NCBI GenBank assembly: GCA_002297865.1
Contig: DBKX01000346.1
Coordinates: 4,315 to 9,951, forward strand
Origin: Lachnoclostridium sp. UBA739
Lineage (GTDB): Bacteria > Bacillota_A > Clostridia > Lachnospirales > Lachnospiraceae
Length of the DNA stretch: 5,637 nt
Reading direction: 5' to 3'
Numbering within the stretch: position 1 is the stretch's first letter; every line of letters starts with the position of its first letter. The translations under genes and the position numbers were made by a program. Below, piece after piece: positions 1 to 4,787 of this stretch. The notes beneath the pieces were generated by a model. The model saw only the letters and a list, made by a program, of their open reading frames with translations, ran no database searches and had not been told where the DNA came from.

Positions 1-44
1 AAAACATCTACTCATATTTTAACAAATAAATGAGGAATGACAAC

Positions 45-233
45 ATGAAAACAGAGAAAGCCATTAGAAGGCATTTAAACCCACTTATCGCGGAAGTGTT
101 ACTGACAGTTGTTCTTGCAATGTTTCTTGCCTATGCATTGATTGGAGCGGTCATGCAGCAGTCATATAAAAACTGTCCTCCAACACCACAAGAAATTGAA
201 GCAAATCCATCTTTAGTGAGGTACTTAGAATGA
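45..233 (+). CDS. Small single-pass membrane protein, hypothetical
   Basis: A 62-residue protein with a basic N-terminus (KTEKAIRRH), one hydrophobic segment at about residues 14-37, and a polar tail containing a CPPTP motif. This predicts a single-pass inner-membrane protein with a cytoplasmic positive end. I chose the ATG at 45 because GAGGA at 32-36 sits 8 nt upstream; the in-frame ATG at 30 has no ribosome binding site ahead of it. Its TGA overlaps the next start as ATGA, so the two are probably translationally coupled. I do not recognise a family. Small membrane proteins of this size are common in phage early operons, and no function can be read from the sequence. Confidence 0.7.
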   Translation: MKTEKAIRRHLNPLIAEVLLTVVLAMFLAYALIGAVMQQSYKNCPPTPQEIEANPSLVRYLE

Positions 234-397
234 GACTGAGTAGAGAGACGCTAGAAGCACGAAATAAGGTGCTTAGAGAGCAGATTGCAAAGCTAGAGAG
301 AATCAATGCAGAGCAGTTTGAAATGCTTCACAGAAGCCAATTAAAGGTCATACAACTCGAATCTGAGAACGCATGGCTAAGAGGGCAGACAAAATGA
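230..397 (+). CDS. Short coiled-coil protein, hypothetical
   Basis: A 55-residue reading frame starting MRLSRETLEARN and ending WLRGQTK. Almost the whole chain is charged and helical, with leucine, isoleucine and methionine spaced in heptad fashion (L8, V14, L15, I19, L22, I25, F30, L33, L38, I41, L43, L50), so a continuous coiled coil is predicted. GAGGT at 218-222 lies 7 nt before the ATG. Both ends are ATGA overlaps with the neighbouring genes (230-233 and 394-397), which is strong support for a real, coupled gene despite its size. Function is unknown; oligomerisation or a partner-binding role is only an inference from the coiled coil. Confidence 0.7.
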   Translation: MRLSRETLEARNKVLREQIAKLERINAEQFEMLHRSQLKVIQLESENAWLRGQTK

Positions 398-663
398 AGA
401 TAGATTGGAATTTATGGGAGAAAGTAGCAATGCAAAACTTTAGAGCAAAGTCAGCAGTAACGCAGCAAGGCAATAGCACGCAATTTTTTATTTCCGATGG
501 ATTGAATGGAAAATTTAGAATCGAGTGCAACAATCCTGTTGCGTATGTTGACAAAGAGGAATTTATAGAAATCTTGCTGAAAATTCAGCTAGAAATGGGA
601 AAGGAGGATGCAGGAAAACATGGCAGACTTAAACATTGTAGCGCTAGTGGGCAGATTGACTAA
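394..663 (+). CDS. Hypothetical phage early protein (89 aa)
   Basis: A soluble 89-residue protein beginning MKIDWNLWEKVAMQNF. The ATG at 394 is preferred over the in-frame ATG at 373 because it forms an ATGA overlap with the upstream stop and has AGAGGG at 380-385 8 nt upstream. Predicted secondary structure is an N-terminal helix, beta strands around QFFISD and KFRIECN (about residues 30-46), then a helix with EEFIEILLKIQLEM (about 55-68). The last 15 residues are encoded in DNA that also carries the start of SSB, in another frame (44-bp overlap). I do not recognise a family. Its position just before SSB suggests a replication- or recombination-related early gene, but nothing in the chain shows an activity. 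Confidence 0.65.
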   Translation: MKIDWNLWEKVAMQNFRAKSAVTQQGNSTQFFISDGLNGKFRIECNNPVAYVDKEEFIEILLKIQLEMGKEDAGKHGRLKHCSASGQID

Positions 664-1018
664 GAATGTAGAGATCAAGAAAACAAACACAGGGAAGTCA
701 ACGACAACTATCACATTAGCTAACAGTCTTGGCAAAGATAAAGATGGAAATGAGCGTGCTGAATTTCATCAAGTTGAGGTTTGGAACCAATCAGCAGATT
801 TTCTTTATCAATATGCAAAAAAAGGAACGCTAATTTCTGTAAACGGAAGGCTGCATTCCAGAAGCTATGATGATAAATCAGGAACAAGGCATTACATCAC
901 GGATGTGATTGCTTCTCAAGTATCTATTTTGGCACAACCGAAAGCACTTGAAAACAATTCAATGTCCACTGTAAATCCATCTGATTTAGATATAACAGAA
1001 GACGATTTACCTTATTAG
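620..1018 (+). CDS. ssb: Single-stranded DNA-binding protein
   Basis: A 132-residue SSB. The N-terminal OB fold covers about residues 3-110, with the family signature NIVALVGRLTKNVEIK at the start, then TTITLAN, FHQVEVWNQSADFLYQY and KGTLISVNGRL. A short polar linker follows, and the chain ends in an acidic tip, DITEDDLPY, the counterpart of the DDDLPF tail through which bacterial SSBs recruit replication and repair proteins. It coats single-stranded DNA during phage replication and recombination, acting as a homotetramer in known relatives. The start at 620 (MADLNIV) is chosen over 608, which directly abuts the AAGGAGG at 601-607 and leaves no spacing. Spacing to 620 is 12 nt, rather long, and a second AGGA at 612-615 lies closer. 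The final Tyr instead of Phe is a mild variation seen in phage SSBs. Confidence 0.95.
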   Translation: MADLNIVALVGRLTKNVEIKKTNTGKSTTTITLANSLGKDKDGNERAEFHQVEVWNQSADFLYQYAKKGTLISVNGRLHSRSYDDKSGTRHYITDVIASQVSILAQPKALENNSMSTVNPSDLDITEDDLPY

Positions 1019-1031
1019 AGAAAGGAGACAC

Positions 1032-1877
1032 ATGCAGCAAGACAAAGGATTCATAACGATTTCACGAAGGATCCTTGAATGGAAGTACCACGATTCATCC
1101 TCAGCTGGATGGTTGTTTATTACGATTCTATTGAAAGCTAATTGGAAAACTGGCTATTTCAAAGGACAAGAAATACCAAGAGGTACGCTTATTACTAGCG
1201 TTAGAAAGTTATCAGAAGATACTGGCCTTGCGTTGAATACGATACGGAAGTGGTTGAAGATTTTTGAAAAAGAAAACATGATCAAGACTTCTTACATCGA
1301 CAAGGCAACAAAAATAACTGTACTCAATTACGAAAAGTACCAGCAACGAATTGATACAGTGACTGATACACCTGTTGATACAGTGCTTGATACAGTCAGT
1401 GATACAGTGCTTGAACCCAATAGAACAAATAAACAAAGCAACAAAGAAACAAATAATAATACTTATGGTCATTCGATGCAGAATGACCGCAAAAAAGAAC
1501 AATCTGAGTCTTGGTTTGTTTCTTTTTGGAGCACCTATCCAAAGAAAGTGTGCAAGAAAAATGCACACTCTAAGTTTTTGAAAGTTTGTACAAGTGAGGA
1601 AAAGTACAACGAGATCATGGACGGATTGCGTAGAACAGTGCTCAAACAAGCACAGTACGAAGGAACTACGCAATACATTCCAAATCCAGATACATGGCTC
1701 AATGGTGAACGTTGGAATGATACAGAATTTATTCCAAAGTCAAAGCCAACTTACAAACCGATTGAAATTTCAAAGCCTACATACTTTCAAAAAGGCTTTG
1801 AACAAAAGCCTACAGAAAAGCCAAATGAAGAGCTTTTGGCCAAGGTGAAAGAAATGCAAGCAAACATGGGAGGATGA
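1032..1877 (+). CDS. Phage replisome organizer / replication initiator
   Basis: A 281-residue protein built like Bacillota phage replisome organizers. Residues about 8-105 form a winged-helix DNA-binding domain (ISRRILEWKYH, RGTLITSVRKLSEDTGLALNTIRKWLKIFEKENMI, then a wing ending in TKITVLNYEKYQ). Residues 108-127 are a fivefold DTVx tetrapeptide repeat, followed by an Asn/Lys-rich linker to about 158. The C-terminal domain has the conserved FWSTYPKKVCKKNAHSKF pattern (165-182) and YIPNPDTWLNGERWND (215-230), typical of phage O-like or DnaD-like initiators that load the host helicase. AAAGGAG at 1021-1027 precedes the ATG by 4 nt. The tandem DNA repeats within this gene are the likely target of its own N-terminal domain, as with lambda O. 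It sits between SSB and dUTPase in the replication module. Confidence 0.88.
   Translation: MQQDKGFITISRRILEWKYHDSSSAGWLFITILLKANWKTGYFKGQEIPRGTLITSVRKLSEDTGLALNTIRKWLKIFEKENMIKTSYIDKATKITVLNYEKYQQRIDTVTDTPVDTVLDTVSDTVLEPNRTNKQSNKETNNNTYGHSMQNDRKKEQSESWFVSFWSTYPKKVCKKNAHSKFLKVCTSEEKYNEIMDGLRRTVLKQAQYEGTTQYIPNPDTWLNGERWNDTEFIPKSKPTYKPIEISKPTYFQKGFEQKPTEKPNEELLAKVKEMQANMGG
1351..1410 (+). repeat. Five tandem 12-bp iterons, candidate replication origin
   Basis: Five direct repeats start exactly 12 bp apart at 1351, 1363, 1375, 1387 and 1399, consensus TTGATACAGTGC. The GATACA core is invariant in all five, and copies 1, 3, 4 and 5 carry GATACAGT. A sixth, degenerate copy beginning TTGA starts at 1411. 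They lie inside the organizer gene and are read there as a DTVx tetrapeptide repeat in the linker between the DNA-binding and C-terminal domains. Iterons inside the initiator gene are the known layout of lambda and several lactococcal and staphylococcal phage origins. Origin function is an inference. Confidence 0.75.
1411..1465. other. AT-rich stretch next to iterons, possible unwinding element
   Basis: Directly downstream of the iterons, the 40 bases at 1421-1460 contain only 8 G or C (80% AT), with strong purine/A bias on the plus strand. An easily melted block beside iterons is the expected second half of a phage origin. It also encodes the Asn/Lys/Thr-rich linker of the organizer, so composition could partly reflect the protein. 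No DnaA-box consensus was seen nearby. Confidence 0.45.
1762..1802. repeat. Overlapping palindrome and 10-bp inverted repeat
   Basis: TTGAAATTTCAA at 1762-1773 is a perfect 12-bp palindrome. Overlapping it, TTCAAAGCCT (1769-1778) is matched exactly by AGGCTTTGAA (1793-1802), leaving a 14-nt loop. Both lie within the last part of the organizer coding sequence, so they could be an RNA hairpin, a protein-binding site or chance in AT-rich coding DNA. Confidence 0.4.
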
Positions 1878-1880
1878 ACA

Positions 1881-2342
1881 ATGCGTGAAAGAGGATTTGA
1901 ACTAGTTCGCGATGATATGCGACAAAACAAAGTGAAATGTGTATTACTTCCAAAGCGGAGCACAAAGAATTCCGCTGGGTACGATTTCTTTCTACCAACG
2001 AGCGTAGCAATATTGCCACACAGTGCTGCCTTCATGTGGACGGATGTGAAAGCCTATATGCTTCCAGATGAAGTGCTACAGTTGCATATTCGTAGCTCGA
2101 TTGGCAAAAGAGGAATCATTCTAAGCAACTGCACTGGAATTGTTGACTCAGACTACTATGGCAATCCATCAAATGACGGAAACGTTGGAATATGCTTACG
2201 CAACATGACAGATGAAGTTATTGAATTGCAAGGTGGAGAAAAGATCATGCAAGGAATCTTCACAAAGTATTTGATTGCAGACAATGACAATGCAACAGAG
2301 CAAAGGCATGGCGGATTTGGAAGCACGGGAACAGGGCAATAA
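1881..2342 (+). CDS. dut: dUTP diphosphatase (dUTPase)
   Basis: A 153-residue trimeric-type dUTPase, which hydrolyses dUTP to dUMP and diphosphate, keeping uracil out of phage DNA and supplying dUMP for thymidylate synthesis. All five family motifs are visible in order: motif 1 AGYDFFLP (32-39), motif 2 RSSIGKRG (71-78), motif 3 NCTGIVDSDYYGN (83-95, with D89 as the expected catalytic Asp), motif 4 GEKIMQGIF (119-127, with Gln124 conserved but Lys and Met replacing the usual Arg and Ala), and motif 5 RHGGFGSTG (142-150) near the C-terminus, whose Phe stacks on the uracil. Length is normal. GGGAGG at 1868-1873 lies 7 nt before the ATG. It follows the organizer gene by 3 nt, so both are likely on one transcript. 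Confidence 0.93.
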   Translation: MRERGFELVRDDMRQNKVKCVLLPKRSTKNSAGYDFFLPTSVAILPHSAAFMWTDVKAYMLPDEVLQLHIRSSIGKRGIILSNCTGIVDSDYYGNPSNDGNVGICLRNMTDEVIELQGGEKIMQGIFTKYLIADNDNATEQRHGGFGSTGTGQ

Positions 2343-2344
2343 AG

Positions 2345-2533
2345 ATGTTTGAATGGATATTTGGCTATTTAGAAGCAACGATAAACTTCTGGATCAATGT
2401 GTTTATGACCGTTCTTTATTTGCTTGCTGTTGCAGCTATTGTGCTTATTACGATATTCACGATTTGGCTAGTTGCAATGATCGTGATCCAAGTCATTAAG
2501 TTTTATATTCTGAAGTGGAAAGGGAGACTATAA
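2345..2533 (+). CDS. Small hydrophobic membrane protein, hypothetical
   Basis: A 62-residue protein that is almost entirely hydrophobic from about residue 12 to 56, enough for one long or two closely packed membrane helices, and ends with a basic KWKGRL tail. The start follows the dUTPase stop by 2 nt, and AGGG at 2333-2336 is 8 nt upstream. No signal-peptide cleavage site or enzymatic motif is visible. It could be a holin-like or superinfection-related membrane peptide, but its place in the replication module, away from lysis genes, makes holin unlikely. I do not recognise a family; gene reality is supported by spacing, ribosome binding site and compositional fit. Confidence 0.65.
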   Translation: MFEWIFGYLEATINFWINVFMTVLYLLAVAAIVLITIFTIWLVAMIVIQVIKFYILKWKGRL

Positions 2534-2535
2534 GT

Positions 2536-2754
2536 ATGGATGAATTGAAAAGATGCCCTAGATGTGGTTGCAAGGCCAACTTGTTCGTTGACTGGGACAC
2601 TCGGCCAGTTAAAGGAAAATACTATGTCTATGCAAGATGTAAAGAGTGTGGATTCCGCTCAGAATCATGCGAAACAGTGGCAAAAACGATTCAAGCATGG
2701 AATTCTACTCAATGTACAAAAGGACTCACTGGACGGCAATTATCGTTGTTCTAG
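2536..2754 (+). CDS. Lar-like zinc-ribbon protein with C-terminal clamp-binding motif
   Basis: A 72-residue protein with the pattern LKRCPRCGCKANL, then YVYARCKECGFRS, then AKTIQAWNS. This matches the small zinc-ribbon family annotated as Lar restriction-alleviation-like proteins (CPxCG, a second CxxCG, and a final helix ending in AWN). Likely zinc ligands are C7, C10, C35 and C38. Lar of the Rac prophage modulates type I restriction, but most phage members are untested, so that role is not shown here. The last five residues are QLSLF, an exact fit to the bacterial beta sliding-clamp-binding consensus QL[S/D]LF, exposed at the C-terminus. The start at 2536 is chosen because AAAGGGAG at 2519-2526 is 9 nt upstream; the in-frame ATG at 2515 lies inside the preceding gene without a good ribosome binding site. 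Confidence 0.8.
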   Translation: MDELKRCPRCGCKANLFVDWDTRPVKGKYYVYARCKECGFRSESCETVAKTIQAWNSTQCTKGLTGRQLSLF

Positions 2755-2766
2755 AAAGGATTAGAA

Positions 2767-3492
2767 GTGGCGGGAAACTACAAAAAGAGAAAATCTAAAA
2801 CCAAAGTAGTACCTAAGAAAATGCCGAAACGGTACGACAATCCAAACGATGATTATCAGCGAAAGACAGTCGATAAACTTGGAAAGCAGACGATGCTCTA
2901 CATCAAAAAAGAAGACTTTGAAAAGATGCAGCGTGCACAGCTTGTAAAGCTTCAGAAGGCAGAACCAGGAACTGATGCAGAGTATCGAGCAGAACGAGAC
3001 TATATGATCATGATGCTTGGTGTAAACATTGGTGCACGAACAAACACCATTCTTGAAATGACACCTAGAGACTTTGCTGGAGGACAGCTTCGGATAAAGG
3101 AACACAAAACAGGCAAGGTCCAGCAGTTTGAACTACGAGACAATATTTACAAGTTACTAAAGGACTATGTTAAGAAGTATGGATATACGACAGATGAATT
3201 CATGTTTAGAGCACACCTTGTAAGCAAGAACAGACCACTGTCCAGGCAAACCGCTTGGACGTTTGTAAAAAAGCTAGCTGAAGAGGTAGGCATTGAATAT
3301 ATGGTCGGTGCATACTCTCTTAGAAAATCGTTTGCTAGATGGCTGTATGATGATTGCCACGACATTTTCAAAGTAATGCGTGTACTTGGCCATTCCGATG
3401 CAATGATTACAGCTAGATACATTTGTTTGGAAGAAGATGAAGTAATGAAGATCAGGGGAAAGATTGAATATGGCTTTGACAGATTCTATTAA
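2767..3492 (+). CDS. Tyrosine recombinase / integrase, catalytic domain only
   Basis: A 241-residue tyrosine recombinase that starts with GTG; AGAAAGGA at 2753-2760 is 6 nt upstream. After a lysine-rich N-terminal tail (about 1-35) the catalytic domain begins near YIKKEDFEKM (45). Visible active-site positions are R91 (GARTNTILEM), K114 (HKTGK), R186 (YSLRKSFARW), H209 (LGHSDAMITARY) and the nucleophile Y218. The box II His is replaced by Tyr183. Typical phage integrases are about 350-400 residues with arm-binding and core-binding domains; both are missing here, and the gap is not explained by a frameshift because the upstream gene ends just 12 nt before. It lies mid-operon in the replication region rather than beside a recognisable attP, so it may resolve phage multimers or act on another site rather than integrate the genome. 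That is inference. Confidence 0.88.
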   Translation: MAGNYKKRKSKTKVVPKKMPKRYDNPNDDYQRKTVDKLGKQTMLYIKKEDFEKMQRAQLVKLQKAEPGTDAEYRAERDYMIMMLGVNIGARTNTILEMTPRDFAGGQLRIKEHKTGKVQQFELRDNIYKLLKDYVKKYGYTTDEFMFRAHLVSKNRPLSRQTAWTFVKKLAEEVGIEYMVGAYSLRKSFARWLYDDCHDIFKVMRVLGHSDAMITARYICLEEDEVMKIRGKIEYGFDRFY

Positions 3493-3667
3493 AAAAGTAG
3501 AGTATGCAGCATACAAAGGTGAAGACATTATAGGAGTTGGAACTATTGACGAGCTTGCAAAGACAACAGGATTTACAAAGCAAACTCTTAAATTTAGCGC
3601 AACACCTACTGCAAGAAAAAGAAACAAAGGAAATAAGCTGGTTCTGTACAAGATAGAGGACGAATGA
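3470..3667 (+). CDS. Small HTH-like phage protein, putative DNA-binding
   Basis: A 65-residue protein with the pattern YAAYKGEDIIGVGTIDELAKTT at its N-terminal half, a predicted helix-turn-helix (about 25-42, TIDELAKTTGFTKQTLKF), then ATPTARKR and a final strand KLVLYKIEDE. This organisation (kGe.i..GT..E.A...g....Tl.f..tP...kR) recurs in small uncharacterised Bacillota phage proteins that I recognise by pattern but cannot name. The ATG at 3470 has AGGGGA at 3454-3459, 10 nt upstream; a TTG at 3464 is an alternative start adding two residues. The start lies inside the recombinase gene (23-bp overlap), and its stop overlaps the next start as ATGA. A role as a small regulator, for example of the recombinase, is only suggested by context. 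Confidence 0.72.
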   Translation: MALTDSIKKVEYAAYKGEDIIGVGTIDELAKTTGFTKQTLKFSATPTARKRNKGNKLVLYKIEDE

Positions 3668-3912
3668 AAAAGAGCGAAGTTGAAGAATACTTGATGCAAA
3701 AGGTAGAAGTGACTCTAGCAGATGGAACTCAGCTTCTTGGAATACTTCATAGAGGTAGAGATATATTTGCAAGAAAACATCTAGAGTTTGAGCACATCCA
3801 GATAAAAGAAAAGTATTACTTGAGTGCAGGGAGTCTTCCATCAAAGAGAACGTTTAGACCTGGTGATATTCGATGCATCAATGAGTGTGAATGGTGGGAG
3901 GTAATAACATGA
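3664..3912 (+). CDS. Small beta-rich phage protein, possible Sm/SH3-like barrel
   Basis: An 82-residue protein. After a short helix (MKKSEVEEYLMQ) comes KVEVTLADGTQLLGILHRGRD (about 13-33), then HIQIKEKYYLSAG (44-56) and RTFRPGDIRCINECEWWEV (62-80). The order strand, DG turn, strand with G.L, strand with YYL, and a closing F.pgDI..I is the rhythm of a small five-stranded barrel of Sm or SH3 type, which suggests nucleic-acid or peptide binding. This is fold inference from spacing of residues, not a family match. Start and stop both form ATGA overlaps with the neighbouring genes (3664-3667 and 3909-3912), strongly supporting a coupled operon gene. There is no separate strong ribosome binding site at its start. 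Confidence 0.7.
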   Translation: MKKSEVEEYLMQKVEVTLADGTQLLGILHRGRDIFARKHLEFEHIQIKEKYYLSAGSLPSKRTFRPGDIRCINECEWWEVIT

Positions 3913-4112
3913 TCAAATTAGGTGATATTCCAATTGGTGCAATTGTATCTAAAGATGTGAAAGAAAATGTTGATGGTGGAATATGGGAAGATTTAAAGCA
4001 AGCAATGGTTCCAGAATTAATCTCAGAAAAATATAAACATAAAATTTGTTTAAATGTTCCTAAAGAAGAACTAGAAAAAATTTTTGTGAATTTATATCGT
4101 AGAACCGGTTAA
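3909..4112 (+). CDS. Hypothetical protein, last gene of the left operon (67 aa)
   Basis: A 67-residue protein, MIKLGDIPIGAIVSKDVKEN at the start, ending EELEKIFVNLYRRTG. The ATG at 3909 is preferred because GGGAGGT at 3896-3902 is 6 nt upstream and the start overlaps the preceding stop as ATGA. It has no membrane segment or recognisable motif. Base composition drops sharply inside the gene (only about 20% GC at 4021-4080), unlike the genes to the left. Its last 21 bp overlap tail to tail with the minus-strand gene. The final residues may therefore have been set by a recombination junction rather than by the original gene; this is a suspicion only. Confidence 0.65.
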   Translation: MIKLGDIPIGAIVSKDVKENVDGGIWEDLKQAMVPELISEKYKHKICLNVPKEELEKIFVNLYRRTG

Positions 4113-4664
4113 ACCAATACATTTTCCTACTTTTACAGGTAAATGTATTAATAGTTCAGGCTTTTCTTTATGAAGAACATTAAAACTATTCCAATATTGA
4201 AAAGCACTATTTAATGATAAAAATTCAGATGTTTCTAAATTCCATGTGAAACCATCATTTAAATATTTTGCATCAAATTCAAAAGCATTTGAATCATCAT
4301 AGAAAATTTCAAAAATTGGAAAATCATTTCCAAAACTATTACTCCAATATTTGAGTTCTTCTAATTTTGAGACACCAAAGAAGCATTCATATCTTGGAGG
4401 ATACTGAGGAAATAAAGATCTTCGAACGAATTCAGCATGTAATTCGCAATATATAGAATTTGTTCTTTCATATTGATATTTAACATTTGCATTAGGAATC
4501 AAGTTTCCTAAAAAACCAGAACCATGTAAAGACACACCGTTAGGAAATAATTTTTGATATACCTCTGAATTATATTCTTGAGCTAGTGAATTTTTAGAAA
4601 GTTTAAGAGTCATTCCTTCTTTTAGTGAATTTGCACGGTCAATGTGATAACAAGTTTTAATCAT
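4092..4664 (-). CDS. Minus-strand accessory (cargo) protein, unknown function
   Basis: A 190-residue soluble protein and the only minus-strand gene here. GGAGG (complement of 4670-4674) lies 5 nt before the ATG at 4664; an upstream in-frame TTG at 4676 overlaps that ribosome binding site and is rejected. Recognisable blocks are YHIDRANSLKEGM (6-18), SLHGSGFLGNL (45-55), EFVRRSLFPQYPPRYECFFG (78-97), FEIFYDD (118-124), AFQYWNS (154-160) and LPVKVG (175-180). The YH.dR start, the sR-like PPR..cFF block and the late EIxYD strand faintly recall DUF2441-type and ADP-ribosyltransferase-like folds, but I cannot confirm a catalytic triad. GC is about 30%, lower than the left operon. Its own promoter, opposite orientation and small operator region fit a moron expressed independently of the phage programme, possibly for defence or superinfection exclusion (inference). 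Confidence 0.8.
   Translation of the reverse strand: MIKTCYHIDRANSLKEGMTLKLSKNSLAQEYNSEVYQKLFPNGVSLHGSGFLGNLIPNANVKYQYERTNSIYCELHAEFVRRSLFPQYPPRYECFFGVSKLEELKYWSNSFGNDFPIFEIFYDDSNAFEFDAKYLNDGFTWNLETSEFLSLNSAFQYWNSFNVLHKEKPELLIHLPVKVGKCIGLTGSTI
4116..4149. other. Stem-loop at the convergent gene ends
   Basis: AATACATTT (4116-4124) pairs exactly with AAATGTATT (4141-4149), and CCT (4126-4128) with AGG (4137-4139) on the same axis, giving a 12-bp stem with one internal mismatch and an 8-nt loop. It starts 3 nt after the plus-strand operon stop, inside the end of the minus-strand gene. There is no U-run right after it in either direction, so it is not a standard intrinsic terminator, though it may help end or separate convergent transcripts. 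Confidence 0.35.
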
Positions 4665-4685
4665 AATTTCCTCCAAGTTATGGAA

Positions 4686-4712
4686 ATTATATCAGAGAAT
4701 TTAACAAGGCAA
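4686..4712 (-). promoter_or_regulatory. Promoter of the minus-strand gene
   Basis: Read on the minus strand, a perfect TATAAT -10 box is the complement of 4686-4691. A weak -35 (TTGCCT, complement of 4707-4712) is 15 bp upstream, shorter than the ideal 17. Transcription would start near 4679, only a few bases before the GGAGG ribosome binding site. One arm of the first inverted repeat (4695-4705) lies in the spacer between the two boxes, so a protein bound there would block this promoter. Confidence 0.55.
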
Positions 4713-4728
4713 GTTATGTAAAGTTCTC
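4695..4728. promoter_or_regulatory. Inverted repeat IR1, candidate operator
   Basis: GAGAATTTAAC (4695-4705) faces GTAAAGTTCTC (4718-4728) across a 12-nt spacer; 9 of 11 arm positions match. The left arm is the exact reverse complement of the right arm of IR2 (4817-4827). It overlaps the minus-strand promoter. A dimeric repressor or activator site is the simplest reading; the binding protein is not evident in this window. Confidence 0.5.
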
Positions 4729-4750
4729 AAAATACAAAAATATAGAAATC

Positions 4751-4766
4751 ATGCATATTTATGCAT
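4751..4766. repeat. 16-bp palindrome in the control region
   Basis: ATGCATA (4751-4757) and TATGCAT (4760-4766) are exact inverted copies with a TT centre. It lies between IR1 and IR2 just before the AGAAAGGAAA ribosome-binding stretch. It could be an operator-like site; the AT-rich setting makes chance possible. Confidence 0.4.
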
Positions 4767-4787
4767 ATATAGAAAGGAAAATGGCAC

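Noticed and set aside
1..33. Possible tail of an upstream gene (a frame ending KTSTHILTNK with TGA at 31-33)
   Set aside because: All three plus-strand frames have a stop before position 34, and nothing distinguishes a true gene tail from untranslated sequence in so few bases.
1212..1673. Long minus-strand open frame opposite the organizer gene
   Set aside because: Its protein is Cys/Phe/Ile-rich with a repeat that merely mirrors the iterons; there is no ribosome binding site and the plus-strand gene is secure, so it is a shadow.
2345..2533. Holin assignment for the small hydrophobic protein
   Set aside because: No lysin or other lysis gene is adjacent, and it lies inside the replication module; topology alone is not enough.
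3274..3844. Two long minus-strand open frames opposite the recombinase end and the following small genes
   Set aside because: They are Ser/Phe/Leu/Cys-rich shadow translations opposite well-supported plus-strand genes with ATGA overlaps.
3862..3930. 10-bp direct repeat GGTGATATTC (3862-3871 and 3921-3930)
   Set aside because: Both copies encode Gly-Asp-Ile in neighbouring coding sequences and there is no further extension or symmetry; probably chance.
4075..4085. AAAAAATTTTT as an intrinsic terminator for the minus-strand gene
   Set aside because: The symmetric run has no GC stem and would not form a stable hairpin.
4103..4110. AACCGGTT palindrome at the convergent gene ends
   Set aside because: An 8-bp palindrome is expected by chance and has no related copy nearby.
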